Source: Thiomicrorhabdus sp. (GTDB taxonomy: Bacteria; Pseudomonadota; Gammaproteobacteria; Thiomicrospirales; Thiomicrospiraceae). From it: DNA of 37,382 bases. The notes below the pieces were generated by a model that was not told the origin of the DNA, made no database searches, and saw nothing but the letters and a program-made list of their open reading frames with translations. Both the position numbers and the translations under genes were made by a program. Position 1 is the first letter of the stretch; every line of letters starts with the position of its first letter. The stretch is from contig JAMOLY010000129.1 of assembly GCA_027068835.1 (NCBI GenBank), positions 1-37,382 on the forward strand, in the 5' to 3' direction. Of this stretch, positions 1 to 10,722 are shown piece by piece.

Positions 1-938
1 CCAAAGGCTTCGAGCAACAGCATGTGACCTCGCTGAATTCGACCATCCCTAATGGCTTCATCTAACGCTAAGGGGACGGATGCACTGGAGGTATTGGCGT
101 GCTTATGTACGGTAATCACCGCTTGCTCAGGTGACAGTTTTAATTTTTTAGCCGTACCGTTAATAATGCGTAAGTTGGCTTGATGTGGTACTAACCAATC
201 AATATCTTCTTTTTGCAACCCATTGGCTTCAAGCGTCTCTTTAGCAATGCGACTCAAGGTATTGATCGCCATTTTAAAGACTTCATTACCCTTCATGTTC
301 ATGCTGCGCTCTTCAATAGAGTCTGAAGCGGGCAATTTTGAAATGCCTGAAGGCACATGCAAAAGGTCTTCGTACTGCCCATCGGCATGAATGTGAGTGG
401 ACAAAATACCTTCTTGTTCTGAGGCTTCCAACAGCACAGCACCCGCACCATCACCAAATAATACACAGGTGTTACGATCTGTCCAGTTGATGATGCGCGA
501 CAAGGTTTCTGCCCCCACCACCAACACGCACTTTGCCATACCCGTTTTAATAAACTGATCTGCCACACTCAATGCATAGACAAATCCAGAACACACCGCT
601 TGAATATCAAATGCTGGACAACCATGAATGGCTAATCGCTGTTGCAGTAAACAGGCGGTACTCGGAAAAGTTTTATCAGGCGTGGTGGTCGCAACAATAA
701 TCAAATCAATGGCACTGGCCTCTAGCCCTGCCATTTCGAGTGCTTTTAAGGTAGCTTGCTCCGCTAAATCACAGGTGGTCTGACCCTCGGCGGCAATGTG
801 GCGCTGCTGAATACCCGTGCGCTCACGAATCCACTCATCACTGGTGTCTACCATTTTTTCAAGATCAGCATTGGTTAAGATTTTTTCAGGTAAATACCCA
901 CCTGTGCCAACAATACGGCTATAAACTTTTTGATTCAT
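1..938 (-). CDS. fabH: 3-oxoacyl-ACP synthase III (KAS III), 3' end truncated by the window edge
   Basis: Minus-strand reading from the cat at 936-938 gives [49 protein letters not shown]...; FabH-type motifs ([29 protein letters not shown]). Absent from the ORF track because no stop lies in the window. Confidence 0.93.
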   Translation of the reverse strand, partial: MNQKVYSRIVGTGGYLPEKILTNADLEKMVDTSDEWIRERTGIQQRHIAAEGQTTCDLAEQATLKALEMAGLEASAIDLIIVATTTPDKTFPSTACLLQQRLAIHGCPAFDIQAVCSGFVYALSVADQFIKTGMAKCVLVVGAETLSRIINWTDRNTCVLFGDGAGAVLLEASEQEGILSTHIHADGQYEDLLHVPSGISKLPASDSIEERSMNMKGNEVFKMAINTLSRIAKETLEANGLQKEDIDWLVPHQANLRIINGTAKKLKLSPEQAVITVHKHANTSSASVPLALDEAIRDGRIQRGHMLLLEAF

Positions 939-991
939 AATTACTCAACGTTAAAGGGGTTCAAAAGCAATTTTAGACAAAAAGCTCGCTT

Positions 992-2023
992 TTACTCAAC
1001 AACCAGTTCATTGGCTTGTTGCTTAATCAACTTAGATACTTCTGAGGAGATTAACTCAGGGACATTTTTTTTCACTTCCAATCGCGCTTCGGCAATGGCA
1101 TGGAAATAGGATGAACGGTCGGCACTGCCGTGACTTTTGATCACGATTTTACGCAAACCTAATAAAGAAGCTCCGTTATAGCGACTCGGATCCACTTTAT
1201 CTTTAAACGATTTTAAAACAGGGTAGGCAATGATTGCCACCAGCTTAGTCAATAGGTTTTTCTTAAACGCCGCTTTCAAATAGAAAGAGATCATTTTAGC
1301 CACCCCCTCACTGGATTTTAACGCAATATTACCGTCAAACCCATCACAAGCAACGACATCCACATCGCCTTTAAAGATATCATTACCTTCAACGTAACCA
1401 ATATAGTTAATACTGGGCAGCTGAAGCAACTGGTGCGCCTCTTTAATACGTGGGTGACCTTTCATCTCCTCTTCACCAATGTTTAGCAAGCCCACTCGAG
1501 GCGAAGCATTGTCATCAATTGCTTGCGCTAACACCGACCCCATCATAGCAAACTGCGCTAACTGCTCCCCTGTACAGCCAATATTGGCACCCAAGTCTAA
1601 AACGTGTACATGGCCTTTCATGGTTGGCATCGTGGTACAAATGGCTGGGCGCTCAATATCGGGCAGCATTTTTAGCACAAATTTAGCAACCGCCATTAAT
1701 GCACCGGTATTTCCTGCACTGACACACGCTTGCGCCTGATCTTCTTTGACCAAATTTAAGGCCACACGCATGGAAGACTGTTTTTTCTTTCTTAGTGCAT
1801 TAGAGGGTAAATCGTCCATTTCAACCACTTGTTCAGCGTGTTGCACAGAGATTCGAGAGTCATCGTATTGATGTTTTGAAAGTTCCGCATTAATTAGGTC
1901 TTCTTTACCAACTAAAATAATGTGAATATCAGAGAATTTTTTGAGTGCATCGAGGGACGCTGGAACGGTGACAGGTAAACCATGATCACCGCCCATCGCA
2001 TCGATAGCAAGATTGATAGCCAA
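992..2023 (-). CDS. plsX: phosphate acyltransferase PlsX
   Basis: MAINLAIDAMGGDHGLPVTVPASLDAL... with AMGGDHG and SAGNTGALMA motifs; adjacent to fabH and rpmF in the usual order. Confidence 0.95.
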   Translation of the reverse strand: MAINLAIDAMGGDHGLPVTVPASLDALKKFSDIHIILVGKEDLINAELSKHQYDDSRISVQHAEQVVEMDDLPSNALRKKKQSSMRVALNLVKEDQAQACVSAGNTGALMAVAKFVLKMLPDIERPAICTTMPTMKGHVHVLDLGANIGCTGEQLAQFAMMGSVLAQAIDDNASPRVGLLNIGEEEMKGHPRIKEAHQLLQLPSINYIGYVEGNDIFKGDVDVVACDGFDGNIALKSSEGVAKMISFYLKAAFKKNLLTKLVAIIAYPVLKSFKDKVDPSRYNGASLLGLRKIVIKSHGSADRSSYFHAIAEARLEVKKNVPELISSEVSKLIKQQANELVVE

Positions 2024-2029
2024 GATGAA

Positions 2030-2206
2030 TTAAGCCTTATCTTGAACGACTTTTTTGCCTTTATAATACCCGTCCGCGGTTACGTGATGACGACGGTGAA
2101 CTTCACCCGTGGTCTCATCAACGGTTAAGGTTGGTGCATCTAATGAATCATGCGAACGACGCATTCCACGTCTTGATGGGGTTTTACGGCTCTTTTGGAC
2201 TGCCAT
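2030..2206 (-). CDS. rpmF: 50S ribosomal protein L32
   Basis: Minus-strand translation [58 protein letters not shown]; classic L32, below the size cutoff of the supplied ORF list; between yceD and plsX. Confidence 0.95.
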   Translation of the reverse strand: MAVQKSRKTPSRRGMRRSHDSLDAPTLTVDETTGEVHRRHHVTADGYYKGKKVVQDKA

Positions 2207-2238
2207 GGTACTCTCCTAAAATAATACGATTATGAATT

Positions 2239-2757
2239 CTATTTTTTTAACGTTTGCAATATTGCAAACGGATTCGATTTTTCTGCCGCCTCGCGCTCGT
2301 CAACATCTGAAACCGTCTCATTTTTATAGTGCATTGAACTTGAGTCATTAATGGGAGCAAGTGGTACCGAAAGTAACAACTCCTCCTCAACCCAGTCAAA
2401 AGAGAACATTTTATCCTCTTCTGTTAACAAAAACACTTCAACTTCTGTTGGCAAATCTTTTGCCAATGCCAGTGATTCAGTAAAAACCCCTTTGGTCTCT
2501 GATTTGATCAAATATTCAAAGGTCTCTAATGAACGCTGGCACTGTAATTCTAGAACTGCCTCTAATTTCATGATAAAAGCGGGAAACTTTAACGCCTTAT
2601 CATAATAAAAGTTTAGCTCGACCTTAACATCACGATCCGATGTGCCAACAACCTCAATCAAACGCGTTAAACGGCTTTGATTGACTCGCCCCACAAATTG
2701 TTTATTATGGTTCACCGAGTTGATTGGATCGATAAATTCAGGTAGCTTGTCTAACAT
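2239..2757 (-). CDS. yceD: YceD/DUF177 family protein
   Basis: 172 aa directly upstream of rpmF with the DUF177-like pattern (LQCQRSLETFEY... FLLTEEDKMF... VEEELLLSVPLAPIN). Confidence 0.85.
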   Translation of the reverse strand: MLDKLPEFIDPINSVNHNKQFVGRVNQSRLTRLIEVVGTSDRDVKVELNFYYDKALKFPAFIMKLEAVLELQCQRSLETFEYLIKSETKGVFTESLALAKDLPTEVEVFLLTEEDKMFSFDWVEEELLLSVPLAPINDSSSMHYKNETVSDVDEREAAEKSNPFAILQTLKK

Positions 2758-2822
2758 AGGCGCGAATCATACCGTTATCATTTAATTAAGTCAAAAAATA
2801 ATATACAAAGGTCTCCCGAACC

Positions 2823-3467
2823 ATGCTTTCTCAGCCAAAAAAAACAAACGAAAAAACCATATTTCCAAACATCGTTCTCGCATCCACCTCCCCCTTTAGA
2901 AAACAACTGCTTAAAAAGCTTCACCTGACTTTTGAACAGATTGCACCCAATATAGATGAATCCCCCTTAAAAAATGAGTCCCCTAAAGCGATGGTAGCTC
3001 GGCTCTCCAATAATAAAGCACAAGAAACTTCACAACGCTTTCCAGCCAGTATTATCATTGCCTCAGATCAATGTGCGGTCTTTCAAAACACCCCCATCGG
3101 AAAACCGCATACCATGCAAAATGCCATTAAACAACTGCAACAATTTAGCCAAGAAACCATTACCTTTTATACGAGCTTGACCGTAATAAATACTGCAACA
3201 CAACAGAAATTTGAGCGAATGGACACAACACAAGTGCACTTTAGGGCTTTATCTCAAGAGGTGATTGAAAACTATCTGGACATCGAACAACCTTTGACTT
3301 GTGCTGGAAGCTTTAAGTCGGAAGGATTGGGCATTACCTTGTTTAAAAAAATAACCAGCAAAGACCCGAATGCTTTAATCGGACTGCCGCTGATTGACCT
3401 GACGGATATTTTTTATCAAATGGGGTATTCATTACCACTAAAAAATACCCCCCCCCTATCGACTTAA
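2823..3467 (+). CDS. Maf family nucleotide pyrophosphatase (YceF-like)
   Basis: IVLASTSPFRKQLLKKL, IIASDQCAVF, CAGSFKSEGLGI, ALIGLPLIDL are Maf-family motifs. Confidence 0.88.
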   Translation: MLSQPKKTNEKTIFPNIVLASTSPFRKQLLKKLHLTFEQIAPNIDESPLKNESPKAMVARLSNNKAQETSQRFPASIIIASDQCAVFQNTPIGKPHTMQNAIKQLQQFSQETITFYTSLTVINTATQQKFERMDTTQVHFRALSQEVIENYLDIEQPLTCAGSFKSEGLGITLFKKITSKDPNALIGLPLIDLTDIFYQMGYSLPLKNTPPLST

Positions 3468-4120
3468 ACCCTTGAAAGCAACCAAGCATTCAATTCCTGT
3501 AATGAATCAAGCTCCGCCACGGGTTGATAAGCTGAAAGTACTTCCATTTGATGCACACCGTGACTCAACGCAACCCGATCCATCTCAATATTTTGTGCCA
3601 TTTCCATATCAAACGTGGTGTCACCAATCATAACCGCTTCATTCGCAGACAAGCCAAATGCTTCTAAAATCTGTGCCAACATCAAGGGGTCTGGTTTTGA
3701 AGCCGACTCCACGGGCGTACGAGTCATATCAAAATACACACCCAAACCGCACTCACTTAATACACGATCTAATCCTTTACGGCTTTTACCCGTTGCAATC
3801 GCTAATTTAACCCCACTTTGGCTTAAATTAAACAGCAGTGCCTCAGCACCATCAAACGCCTCCATTTCTACGTCACACTCTTCTAAAAAAAACTGAGTGT
3901 AGGCCTCGGCCATTGCAACAATTTGATGTTGATCGGCATCAGGGTACAACCCTAAAATAGCATTCTCCAAGCTCAACCCAATAATTTGCTTAGAATCATG
4001 ATGAGAAAGCACAGGAAACCCACTGGCTTTTGCTGCATGCTGAATTGAACTTACAATACGACTTTCCGAATTCATTAAGGTGCCATCCCAATCAAAAATC
4101 ACGGCTTTATATTTTTTCAT
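3464..4120 (-). CDS. HAD-superfamily hydrolase, phosphoglycolate phosphatase-like
   Basis: DWDGTLMNSE, ATGKSRKGLDRVL, KPDPLML, MIGDTTFDMEMA (HAD motifs I-IV); next to rluC. Confidence 0.88.
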   Translation of the reverse strand: MKKYKAVIFDWDGTLMNSESRIVSSIQHAAKASGFPVLSHHDSKQIIGLSLENAILGLYPDADQHQIVAMAEAYTQFFLEECDVEMEAFDGAEALLFNLSQSGVKLAIATGKSRKGLDRVLSECGLGVYFDMTRTPVESASKPDPLMLAQILEAFGLSANEAVMIGDTTFDMEMAQNIEMDRVALSHGVHQMEVLSAYQPVAELDSLQELNAWLLSRV

Positions 4121-4129
4121 TACGTTCTC

Positions 4130-5071
4130 TTAATCTTTTTTTAATACATTAATAATTTGTTTAAAATCCGAAGATAGAGGTGCTTCAAATAACACTTGCT
4201 CTTCCGTAACGGGGTGGGTAAATCCCAAAAACTGAGCATGTAATGCCAAACGCTTCATACCCAGCTTCCGAAAGCGTTTATTCTGCTCACGATCACCATA
4301 ACGATCATCCCCCAGCAACGCACAACCTTGTGCCAGCGCATGCACTCGAATTTGATGCGTTCGTCCCGTTTTAAGCTTAACGGACATTAAATCACACTCT
4401 TTTAAATGTTGCTCCAATCGAAAATAACTCACCGCTTCTTTACCATTTTTATTTACCGATACATGCCAACCGCCTTCTTTAAAGTTCTCTTTAAGTAACG
4501 GCAAATCTACTTTTTGTATGTTTTTAGGCCACTGCCCCGTCACAATCGCTAAATAGCGTTTATCAAACTGATTGGCTCTAATTTGGGCATGAAGGTTTTT
4601 CAATACAGACGCTTTTTTAGCAATCAATAAACAACCAGAAGTATCTCGGTCAATGCGATGCACCAGCTCCAGACGCTTAGCAAGAGGCCTTAAAACACGA
4701 ACCACCTCAATCAACCCCCAATTTATCCCCCCCCCTCCATGCACCGCGATGCCAGAAGGTTTATTAATGACCATTAAGTCTTTATCTTCAAATAAGATAC
4801 TGGCTTCAATGCGCTGTAATTGTGTGTAAGGAATTTCAGATACGTCTAATTCTACTTTTTCAGGCACACTAACAGGCGGAATACGAACGCTATCGCCTGC
4901 CTTTAAGCGCGTACTGACTTTAACTCGACCTTTGTTTACGCGCACCTCACCCTTGCGGATAATGCGATAAATTAATGTCCGAGGTGCTTTACGTAAATGC
5001 CGCATCAAAAAGTTATCCACTCTCTGACCTTCATCCTCTTCGGTTACCTCAACAAATCTTACATTGGCCAT
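4130..5071 (-). CDS. rluC: 23S rRNA pseudouridine synthase RluC
   Basis: S4-like N-terminus (RVDNFLMRHLRKAPRTLIYRIIRKGEVRVNKGR), LVHRIDRDTSGCLLIAKK catalytic motif; divergent to rne as in many gammaproteobacteria. Confidence 0.93.
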   Translation of the reverse strand: MANVRFVEVTEEDEGQRVDNFLMRHLRKAPRTLIYRIIRKGEVRVNKGRVKVSTRLKAGDSVRIPPVSVPEKVELDVSEIPYTQLQRIEASILFEDKDLMVINKPSGIAVHGGGGINWGLIEVVRVLRPLAKRLELVHRIDRDTSGCLLIAKKASVLKNLHAQIRANQFDKRYLAIVTGQWPKNIQKVDLPLLKENFKEGGWHVSVNKNGKEAVSYFRLEQHLKECDLMSVKLKTGRTHQIRVHALAQGCALLGDDRYGDREQNKRFRKLGMKRLALHAQFLGFTHPVTEEQVLFEAPLSSDFKQIINVLKKD

Positions 5072-5888
5072 AATATTTTAAATTACCCACAGATTATTCA
5101 CATTTTTGCCACAGTTTACAGACAGAACCGCACGTTGTCATTGCATAGCATGAAAATGAATGCTATATTTGCACGGCTAAATTTATAGTTGATGTCATTT
5201 TTTACGAAAAAACAGTAAGAATGGCACGAAAAGAATTTTAAACACAGGTCAATAAAAGCTTAAATTTAAAGTAAATTTTATTGTCCAAATAAAACTCTAA
5301 GGCATACATACAAGATAACAAGCCTAAAAAAATTGATTGGCGCAGAACGCTGTTAAACATTCCTAAGACGCCAATACAGTGATACGAAAATTATAACGTA
5401 AACTTAAAAAAGATCGCTTTAAAAGCATTGTAAACAACAGACCATAAGTCTGCCGGCTAGAGCAAAACAGCCTAAATAGCATAGTAACAAGTAGAAAATA
5501 TTCCGTGCGTTTGCTCAATACCAATGTTACACAAAAAAGACCCGAAATATGATTTGCAATACGGCAATTCATAAGCCAAACATGGCAAGCTAATAAAATT
5601 AAAACAACAATAAAAGCCCGTTAAGTACAGAACTGAAAAGACAGAGCCGCTTATATTTAAAAAATCAAAAAAAATATAAACGCCTTACTTTTTCTTACCG
5701 ATTACCGACTGACTTGTGCTGACCAACCTTTGTATGTTTTAGTACCCACACCGTCTATTTTTGTGCGTAACAATCCGCCTAAACAAGCTTTCCTGCCTTC
5801 TTGACAGTTTTAGCCCCACCATTATTTTCGTCTGCTTATTAATCCTGTTCCATGTATCGTCTTAGCCAAACTAAGAAAGAGAAATAGC
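5072..5888 (+). promoter_or_regulatory. AT-rich rluC/rne intergenic region including the probable long rne 5' leader
   Basis: 817 bp without a convincing ORF upstream of rne. rne genes commonly have long autoregulatory leaders; that role is inferred here. Possible weak sigma70-like TTGACA at 5801-5806 with TATTTT at 5823-5828. Confidence 0.5.
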
Positions 5889-8327
5889 ATGAAAAGAATG
5901 CTCATTAATGCGACTCAAGTAGAAGAGACGCGAATTGCCCTTGTAGACGGGCAAGCCCTGTACGATTTAGATGTTGAAACCCCGCATCACCAAAAGAAAA
6001 AAGCCAATATATACAAAGGTCGAATCACTCGCGTAGAACCAAGTCTAGAAGCCGCTTTTGTAGATTACGGTTCCGAACGCCACGGTTTCCTTCCCTTTAA
6101 AGAAGTGGCTGAAGAGTACTTTCCCAAAAATAAATCTGACTCCGGCCGCCTTAGTATTCGTGACGTTTTAAAAGAAGGTCAAGAGATCATCGTTCAAGTT
6201 CAAAAAGAGGAACGAGGCAACAAAGGCGCAGCACTCACCACACAAATCACCCTTGCGGGGCCATACGTAGTGATGATGCCAAACAACCCAAAAGCGGGTG
6301 GCATATCAAGGCGTATTGAAGGCGATGACCGTTCAGGTATCCGCGATACCTTACGCGACCTAAATACACCAGATGGCATGGGATTGATTATCCGTACCGC
6401 TGGTGTTGGCAAAAACACCGAAGAGTTGCAATGGGGGGTCGATTACCTTGTACAGCTTTGGGAAGCCGTTCAAAAAGCCTCCAAAGAAAAAGCCGCTCCC
6501 TTTTTGATCCATCAAGAATCCGATATTGTAATCTTAGCAATACGCGACTATTTGCGCCAAGATATTGGTGAAATCATCATTGATAATATGGAAGTATTTC
6601 ACAAAGCGCGTGATTTTATTCAACACGTGATGCCTCAGCAAGTGTATAAAGTCAAACCATATCAAGATACGATTCCGCTGTTTACTCGCTTTCAGATTGA
6701 GTCTCAAATCGAATCTGCTTATCAACGCGAAGTAACCCTACCCTCTGGTGGTTCGATTGTGATTGATATTACCGAAGCCTTAACCGCCATCGACATCAAC
6801 TCAAGCAGAGCCACCAAAGGCAGCGACATTGAAGACACCGCTTTTAATACCAATATGGAAGCCGCTACAGAGATCGCTCGTCAACTGCGTTTACGCGATT
6901 TAGGTGGTCTTATTGTTATTGATTTTATCGACATGCACTCAAACAAACATCAACGTGATGTTGAAAATAGAATGCGTGATTCTGTAAAATCCGATCGTGC
7001 CCGTGTGCAAATCGGAAAAATTTCGCGCTTTGGTCTACTTGAAATGTCTCGTCAGCGCTTACGTCCTTCCATTGAAGAATCCACACAAATTGTCTGCCCT
7101 CGTTGTCATGGTGTAGGTGTTATTCGTGGTGTCGAGTCTTTAGGGCTCTCCATCCTTCGCTTACTTGAAGAAGAGAGCATGAAAGAGCAAACGCGCCGTG
7201 TAACAGTCCAGTTACCTGTAGACGTTGCCACCTTCTTACTCAATGAAAAACGTAATCAAATTATTAAAATTGAAGACCGTCACAGCCTGCATGTATTGAT
7301 TGTGCCTAATGAAAACTTAGCCACGCCACAATACGTTATAGAGCGCACGCGTAACGGAGACGAAACGCCCATTAATGCCAGCTATGAAATCAAAGAAATG
7401 ATGACCCCTGAGCTATCTCAACAAGAGGAAGCTCAAAATGAAAAACCACCAAAACCAAAAGAAGAGCCCGCAGTAAAAGCCATACAGCAAACGGCTCCCC
7501 CTGCCCCGACTCCTGCGGCACAAGAGAGTAAACCAGGTCTATTTTCGCGCATTTGGTCATCGCTGTTCAGTAAAGAGGAGGAAACGCAAAAAGAAACATC
7601 TAAAAAGCCACAGCGCCCTCATCAACGCAACCGCAACAGTAGCAACAGCCGTCGAGATGAAAACCGTCATCGTCGTACCCATCGCAACCGCCGTCAAATT
7701 TCGGACGATCAAGATAAAAAATCGACCTACCACGGAAAGTCGTCGGCCTCCGAGTCGTCCAAAAAACCGAATCGCCGCTCAAATAACGAGAATCACGCTC
7801 GTAAAGAGAGAGAGGTTAAAGAGCAATCGACAACAGATAGCAACGTAAACAATGACACCCGTAATGAGGCAAGTAGCACACCGCAGAATAAAAAACCTCG
7901 TTCTGGTGGAGGACAACGTCATCGTAGTCGTTACAACAGCCGCAACTACAACAGTCGCCGTCGTGCACCAGTGGGTGCAGAAGAGATGTCAATTGACTCC
8001 GTTACACCCAATACCATTACGGCTCCTGTGCAAGCAGTGGTTCCTGAAATCGTTATTGAAACACCAGTACAAGAAGCAATTCCTGACACCGTTGCTGAAA
8101 CACCAGTACAAGAAGCAATTCTTGACACCGTTGTTGAAACATCAGTACAAGAGGTAATTCCTGAAATCGTTGTTGAAACACCAGTACAAGAGGCAACTCC
8201 TGACACCGTTGTTGAAACACCAGTACAGGAGGTAACTCTTGAAGCCGTAACAGAAGTACCCGTACAAGAAACAACGCCAGAAATCATTATTGATACAATG
8301 GACGAAAAAAAGCCAAAAGAGTCTTAA
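5889..8327 (+). CDS. rne: Ribonuclease E
   Basis: [30 protein letters not shown]..., S1 domain, [26 protein letters not shown] Zn-link motif, disordered basic C-terminus. Confidence 0.97.
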   Translation: MKRMLINATQVEETRIALVDGQALYDLDVETPHHQKKKANIYKGRITRVEPSLEAAFVDYGSERHGFLPFKEVAEEYFPKNKSDSGRLSIRDVLKEGQEIIVQVQKEERGNKGAALTTQITLAGPYVVMMPNNPKAGGISRRIEGDDRSGIRDTLRDLNTPDGMGLIIRTAGVGKNTEELQWGVDYLVQLWEAVQKASKEKAAPFLIHQESDIVILAIRDYLRQDIGEIIIDNMEVFHKARDFIQHVMPQQVYKVKPYQDTIPLFTRFQIESQIESAYQREVTLPSGGSIVIDITEALTAIDINSSRATKGSDIEDTAFNTNMEAATEIARQLRLRDLGGLIVIDFIDMHSNKHQRDVENRMRDSVKSDRARVQIGKISRFGLLEMSRQRLRPSIEESTQIVCPRCHGVGVIRGVESLGLSILRLLEEESMKEQTRRVTVQLPVDVATFLLNEKRNQIIKIEDRHSLHVLIVPNENLATPQYVIERTRNGDETPINASYEIKEMMTPELSQQEEAQNEKPPKPKEEPAVKAIQQTAPPAPTPAAQESKPGLFSRIWSSLFSKEEETQKETSKKPQRPHQRNRNSSNSRRDENRHRRTHRNRRQISDDQDKKSTYHGKSSASESSKKPNRRSNNENHARKEREVKEQSTTDSNVNNDTRNEASSTPQNKKPRSGGGQRHRSRYNSRNYNSRRRAPVGAEEMSIDSVTPNTITAPVQAVVPEIVIETPVQEAIPDTVAETPVQEAILDTVVETSVQEVIPEIVVETPVQEATPDTVVETPVQEVTLEAVTEVPVQETTPEIIIDTMDEKKPKES
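8043..8297 (+). repeat. 39-bp tandem repeat in rne (13-aa units like [13 protein letters not shown]), 6 units plus a partial
   Basis: Units at 8043, 8082, 8121, 8160, 8199, 8238 and partial 8277: [13 protein letters not shown] / [13 protein letters not shown] / [13 protein letters not shown] / [13 protein letters not shown] / [13 protein letters not shown] / [13 protein letters not shown] / PEIIIDT. Confidence 0.93.
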
Positions 8328-8342
8328 TTTTAGTCATTTTTT

Positions 8343-8385
8343 AAAAAAGCCCTCAATCAAACATATTGATTGAGGGCTTTTTTTT
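8343..8385. terminator. Bidirectional intrinsic terminator between convergent rne and the phosphatase gene
   Basis: Perfect stem AAAAAAGCCCTCAATCAA / TTGATTGAGGGCTTTTTT with a short loop. Confidence 0.93.
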
Positions 8386-8388
8386 GGC

Positions 8389-8874
8389 TTACGATAAATG
8401 CACTTTCTTAATTGATTGTAACAACCCTTGCGAAGCCGACTCAACCAAATCAAATACATGGTCAAATCCTTTTGCGCCTCCATAATACGGATCAGGCACT
8501 TCCGTTTCAGAAAAATCTTGTGAGTACTCTAAAAATAACTCAATTCTTTCATAATGTTCAGGCAAAGCCACATCTTTTAAATTAGAAAAATTTGCTTCAT
8601 CCATGGCTAAAACATAATCGTATTGATAAAAATCACCTAAATCGACTTGACGCGCTCTCAAATCCGTCATATCAATCCCCCGCTCTTTTGCGACCTGCAC
8701 CGAACGACTGTCTGGAGACTTACCAATATGAAATGCTGCCGTTCCCGCAGAGTCAACCTCAATCACATCTTCCAAGCCTGCCTCACGCACCATATTGCGA
8801 AATACACCGTGTGCCGTTGGCGAACGGCAAATATTCCCCAAACACACAAATAAAACAAACACTTTTTTTGACAT
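8389..8874 (-). CDS. Low molecular weight protein-tyrosine phosphatase
   Basis: VLFVCLGNICRSPTAHG P-loop (CX5R), VPDPYYGG motif. Confidence 0.94.
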   Translation of the reverse strand: MSKKVFVLFVCLGNICRSPTAHGVFRNMVREAGLEDVIEVDSAGTAAFHIGKSPDSRSVQVAKERGIDMTDLRARQVDLGDFYQYDYVLAMDEANFSNLKDVALPEHYERIELFLEYSQDFSETEVPDPYYGGAKGFDHVFDLVESASQGLLQSIKKVHLS

Positions 8875-8930
8875 GTTTTTCCTCCTATTCGTTTAAAATA
8901 AAGGCCTATTTTACAAGGCAACCTTTATAA

Positions 8931-9614
8931 ATGCACCCTTCTAATTCAAATCAACCTCAAACCCAATTCACTTTTCATAACACATGGGTTCAATACGCTG
9001 ACAACAATATTGTTATTGCCAACAAGCCCAGCGGCTTGCTCTCGGTACCAGGGCGTGGGCCTGATAAACAAGAGTGTTTGGTCTCCCATCTAACCCCGCA
9101 CTTCCCGACAATTAAAATCGTACATCGATTGGACATGGACACTTCTGGCCTTATGGTACTAGCATTAAATGCCGACGCACACCGTAACCTAAGCCGCCAA
9201 TTTCAAGAGCGTGAAACCGCTAAAACGTATCATGCAGTCTGTGCAGGTATTCCTTTAAAAACTCAAGGAACCATTAAACTCCCCATGCGCTGTGATTGGG
9301 AAAAACGCCCCCTGCAAATGATTGATTTTAAGCAAGGAAAATCAGCCGAAACACACTGGAAAATTCTCAAACAGTACACCAATCACTTTCTCATTGAACT
9401 CACCCCCATTACAGGTCGCTCTCACCAACTGAGACTTCACATGAAATCACTTGGCCATCCTATTTTAGGCGATAACCTTTATGCCGATCCGATAACCCTC
9501 AATCAATCAAAACGCTTATTGCTCCACGCAACAACCCTCTCTTTTACCCATCCCGTGACCCAAAAAACTCTGCGCTTTCAGGCGCCTAATAATTTCCCCC
9601 CTCAAAATAAATAA
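8931..9614 (+). CDS. RluA-family pseudouridine synthase
   Basis: NKPSGLLSVPGRGPDKQECLVSHL, IVHRLDMDTSGLMVLAL, GRSHQLRLHMKSLGHPILGD; closest in pattern to RluA. Confidence 0.9.
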   Translation: MHPSNSNQPQTQFTFHNTWVQYADNNIVIANKPSGLLSVPGRGPDKQECLVSHLTPHFPTIKIVHRLDMDTSGLMVLALNADAHRNLSRQFQERETAKTYHAVCAGIPLKTQGTIKLPMRCDWEKRPLQMIDFKQGKSAETHWKILKQYTNHFLIELTPITGRSHQLRLHMKSLGHPILGDNLYADPITLNQSKRLLLHATTLSFTHPVTQKTLRFQAPNNFPPQNK

Positions 9615-9615
9615 A

Positions 9616-9631
9616 TGGCACATAAAATGCT
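9616..9631 (+). promoter_or_regulatory. Candidate sigma54 (-24/-12) promoter of the 9682-11802 module
   Basis: TGGCACATAAAATGCT versus consensus TGGCACG-N4-TTGCW; GG/GC spacing exact, one mismatch in the -12 box; 50 bp upstream of the ATG at 9682. Confidence 0.7.
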
Positions 9632-9681
9632 TTTCCATCCCTAATTAGATCTCTCTAAAACACGCGATAGGAACCTTAGCC

Positions 9682-10695
9682 ATGTCGGATATTAATATTG
9701 AAAAAGACGATCAAGCCACACAAGAAATGCTCGACATGATGGGCGAGCTTTCAGAAGAGATGGACAGCACGCTGCAATCAAAAGACAGCGTGCAAACTGA
9801 TGAGCTACTTAATGAGCTAGAGGGACTGCCCAGTGAACTGGAAGCAGAACCACCAGCAACCATTGAGGTCATAGAGCCAGACAAAGAGACTCCTCTTGAT
9901 GTAAATGATATTGACAGTCTCATGGCTGAAATTAATGAAGACACCGAAACCTCTATTGAAACGTCCCCCCCCTCCATTACTACAGCACCTAAAACCATCG
10001 AAAACACTGCATCAAAAGATGCTGACGAACACATGGAACCCCCAGTAATAGAAGACCTTGAAAATCCTTCCATTGTTGAAGACGAAGATAATTTAGAGGC
10101 AACAACGCCAGATGAAATAAGCGATCTAGAGGATCAAAGCGGCACCCAGAATACAGATAATATACAAGAAACCGACGATATTCCTGACACCGAAACAGAG
10201 ATGGATTCAATAACAAACGAGGACAATATTGCCCCCCCCTCAGAAGACATTGCCGATATAAGTGCCACAGATGACGAGTCCAGTGAACCACAAGAACAAA
10301 CAGAATCTACGGATCAAGCCGAACAACTGATCTCACAAACTCAACAAGCCGTTGATACCATGAAAGAAGCAATTCAAATCGATCAAGATATTCAAGAAAT
10401 CGCTTCCAGCGTTCACGGTAATGCCCAAGAAGCGATCCAAATAGCCATTTCAACCAGTGAACAAGCGCAGCAGTCGGCCGAACAAATTCAACGCGCGATT
10501 GAAGCCACCTTTGTGGCCTCTGAAAATGCCTTTAGTGCGGCAAAAAATGCAGGCTATCACATTAATTTAGATGACATCAACGCCGAAAAATCCACTTCGG
10601 AAATTATCGAACAACTGCAAGAAATTGAAACTAAAAATAAACAATTAAAAGAAGTAAATCAAAACTTAAAACAACGAATTTCAGAGTTAAAATAA
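9682..10695 (+). CDS. Uncharacterised acidic protein with a C-terminal Ala/Gln-rich coiled coil
   Basis: 337 aa; AGGAACC-type upstream region; acidic low-complexity N-terminal about 215 aa, then predicted coiled coil (QQAVDTMKEAIQ...KQLKEVNQNLKQRISELK). No recognised family. Confidence 0.85.
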   Translation: MSDINIEKDDQATQEMLDMMGELSEEMDSTLQSKDSVQTDELLNELEGLPSELEAEPPATIEVIEPDKETPLDVNDIDSLMAEINEDTETSIETSPPSITTAPKTIENTASKDADEHMEPPVIEDLENPSIVEDEDNLEATTPDEISDLEDQSGTQNTDNIQETDDIPDTETEMDSITNEDNIAPPSEDIADISATDDESSEPQEQTESTDQAEQLISQTQQAVDTMKEAIQIDQDIQEIASSVHGNAQEAIQIAISTSEQAQQSAEQIQRAIEATFVASENAFSAAKNAGYHINLDDINAEKSTSEIIEQLQEIETKNKQLKEVNQNLKQRISELK

Positions 10696-10722
10696 AATTA
10701 ACACAAAAGCATAGGTAGCCCC

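Noticed and set aside
299-568. 89-aa minus ORF inside fabH
   Set aside because: Alternative frame within an unambiguous FabH coding sequence; no recognisable domain.
5363-5572. 69-aa minus ORF in the rluC/rne gap
   Set aside because: AT-rich random-looking translation, no Shine-Dalgarno support, no family.
7852-8287. Overlapping ORFs in several frames over the rne 3' end
   Set aside because: They arise from the 39-bp tandem repeat (a multiple of 3 keeps all frames open); rne is the clear coding frame.
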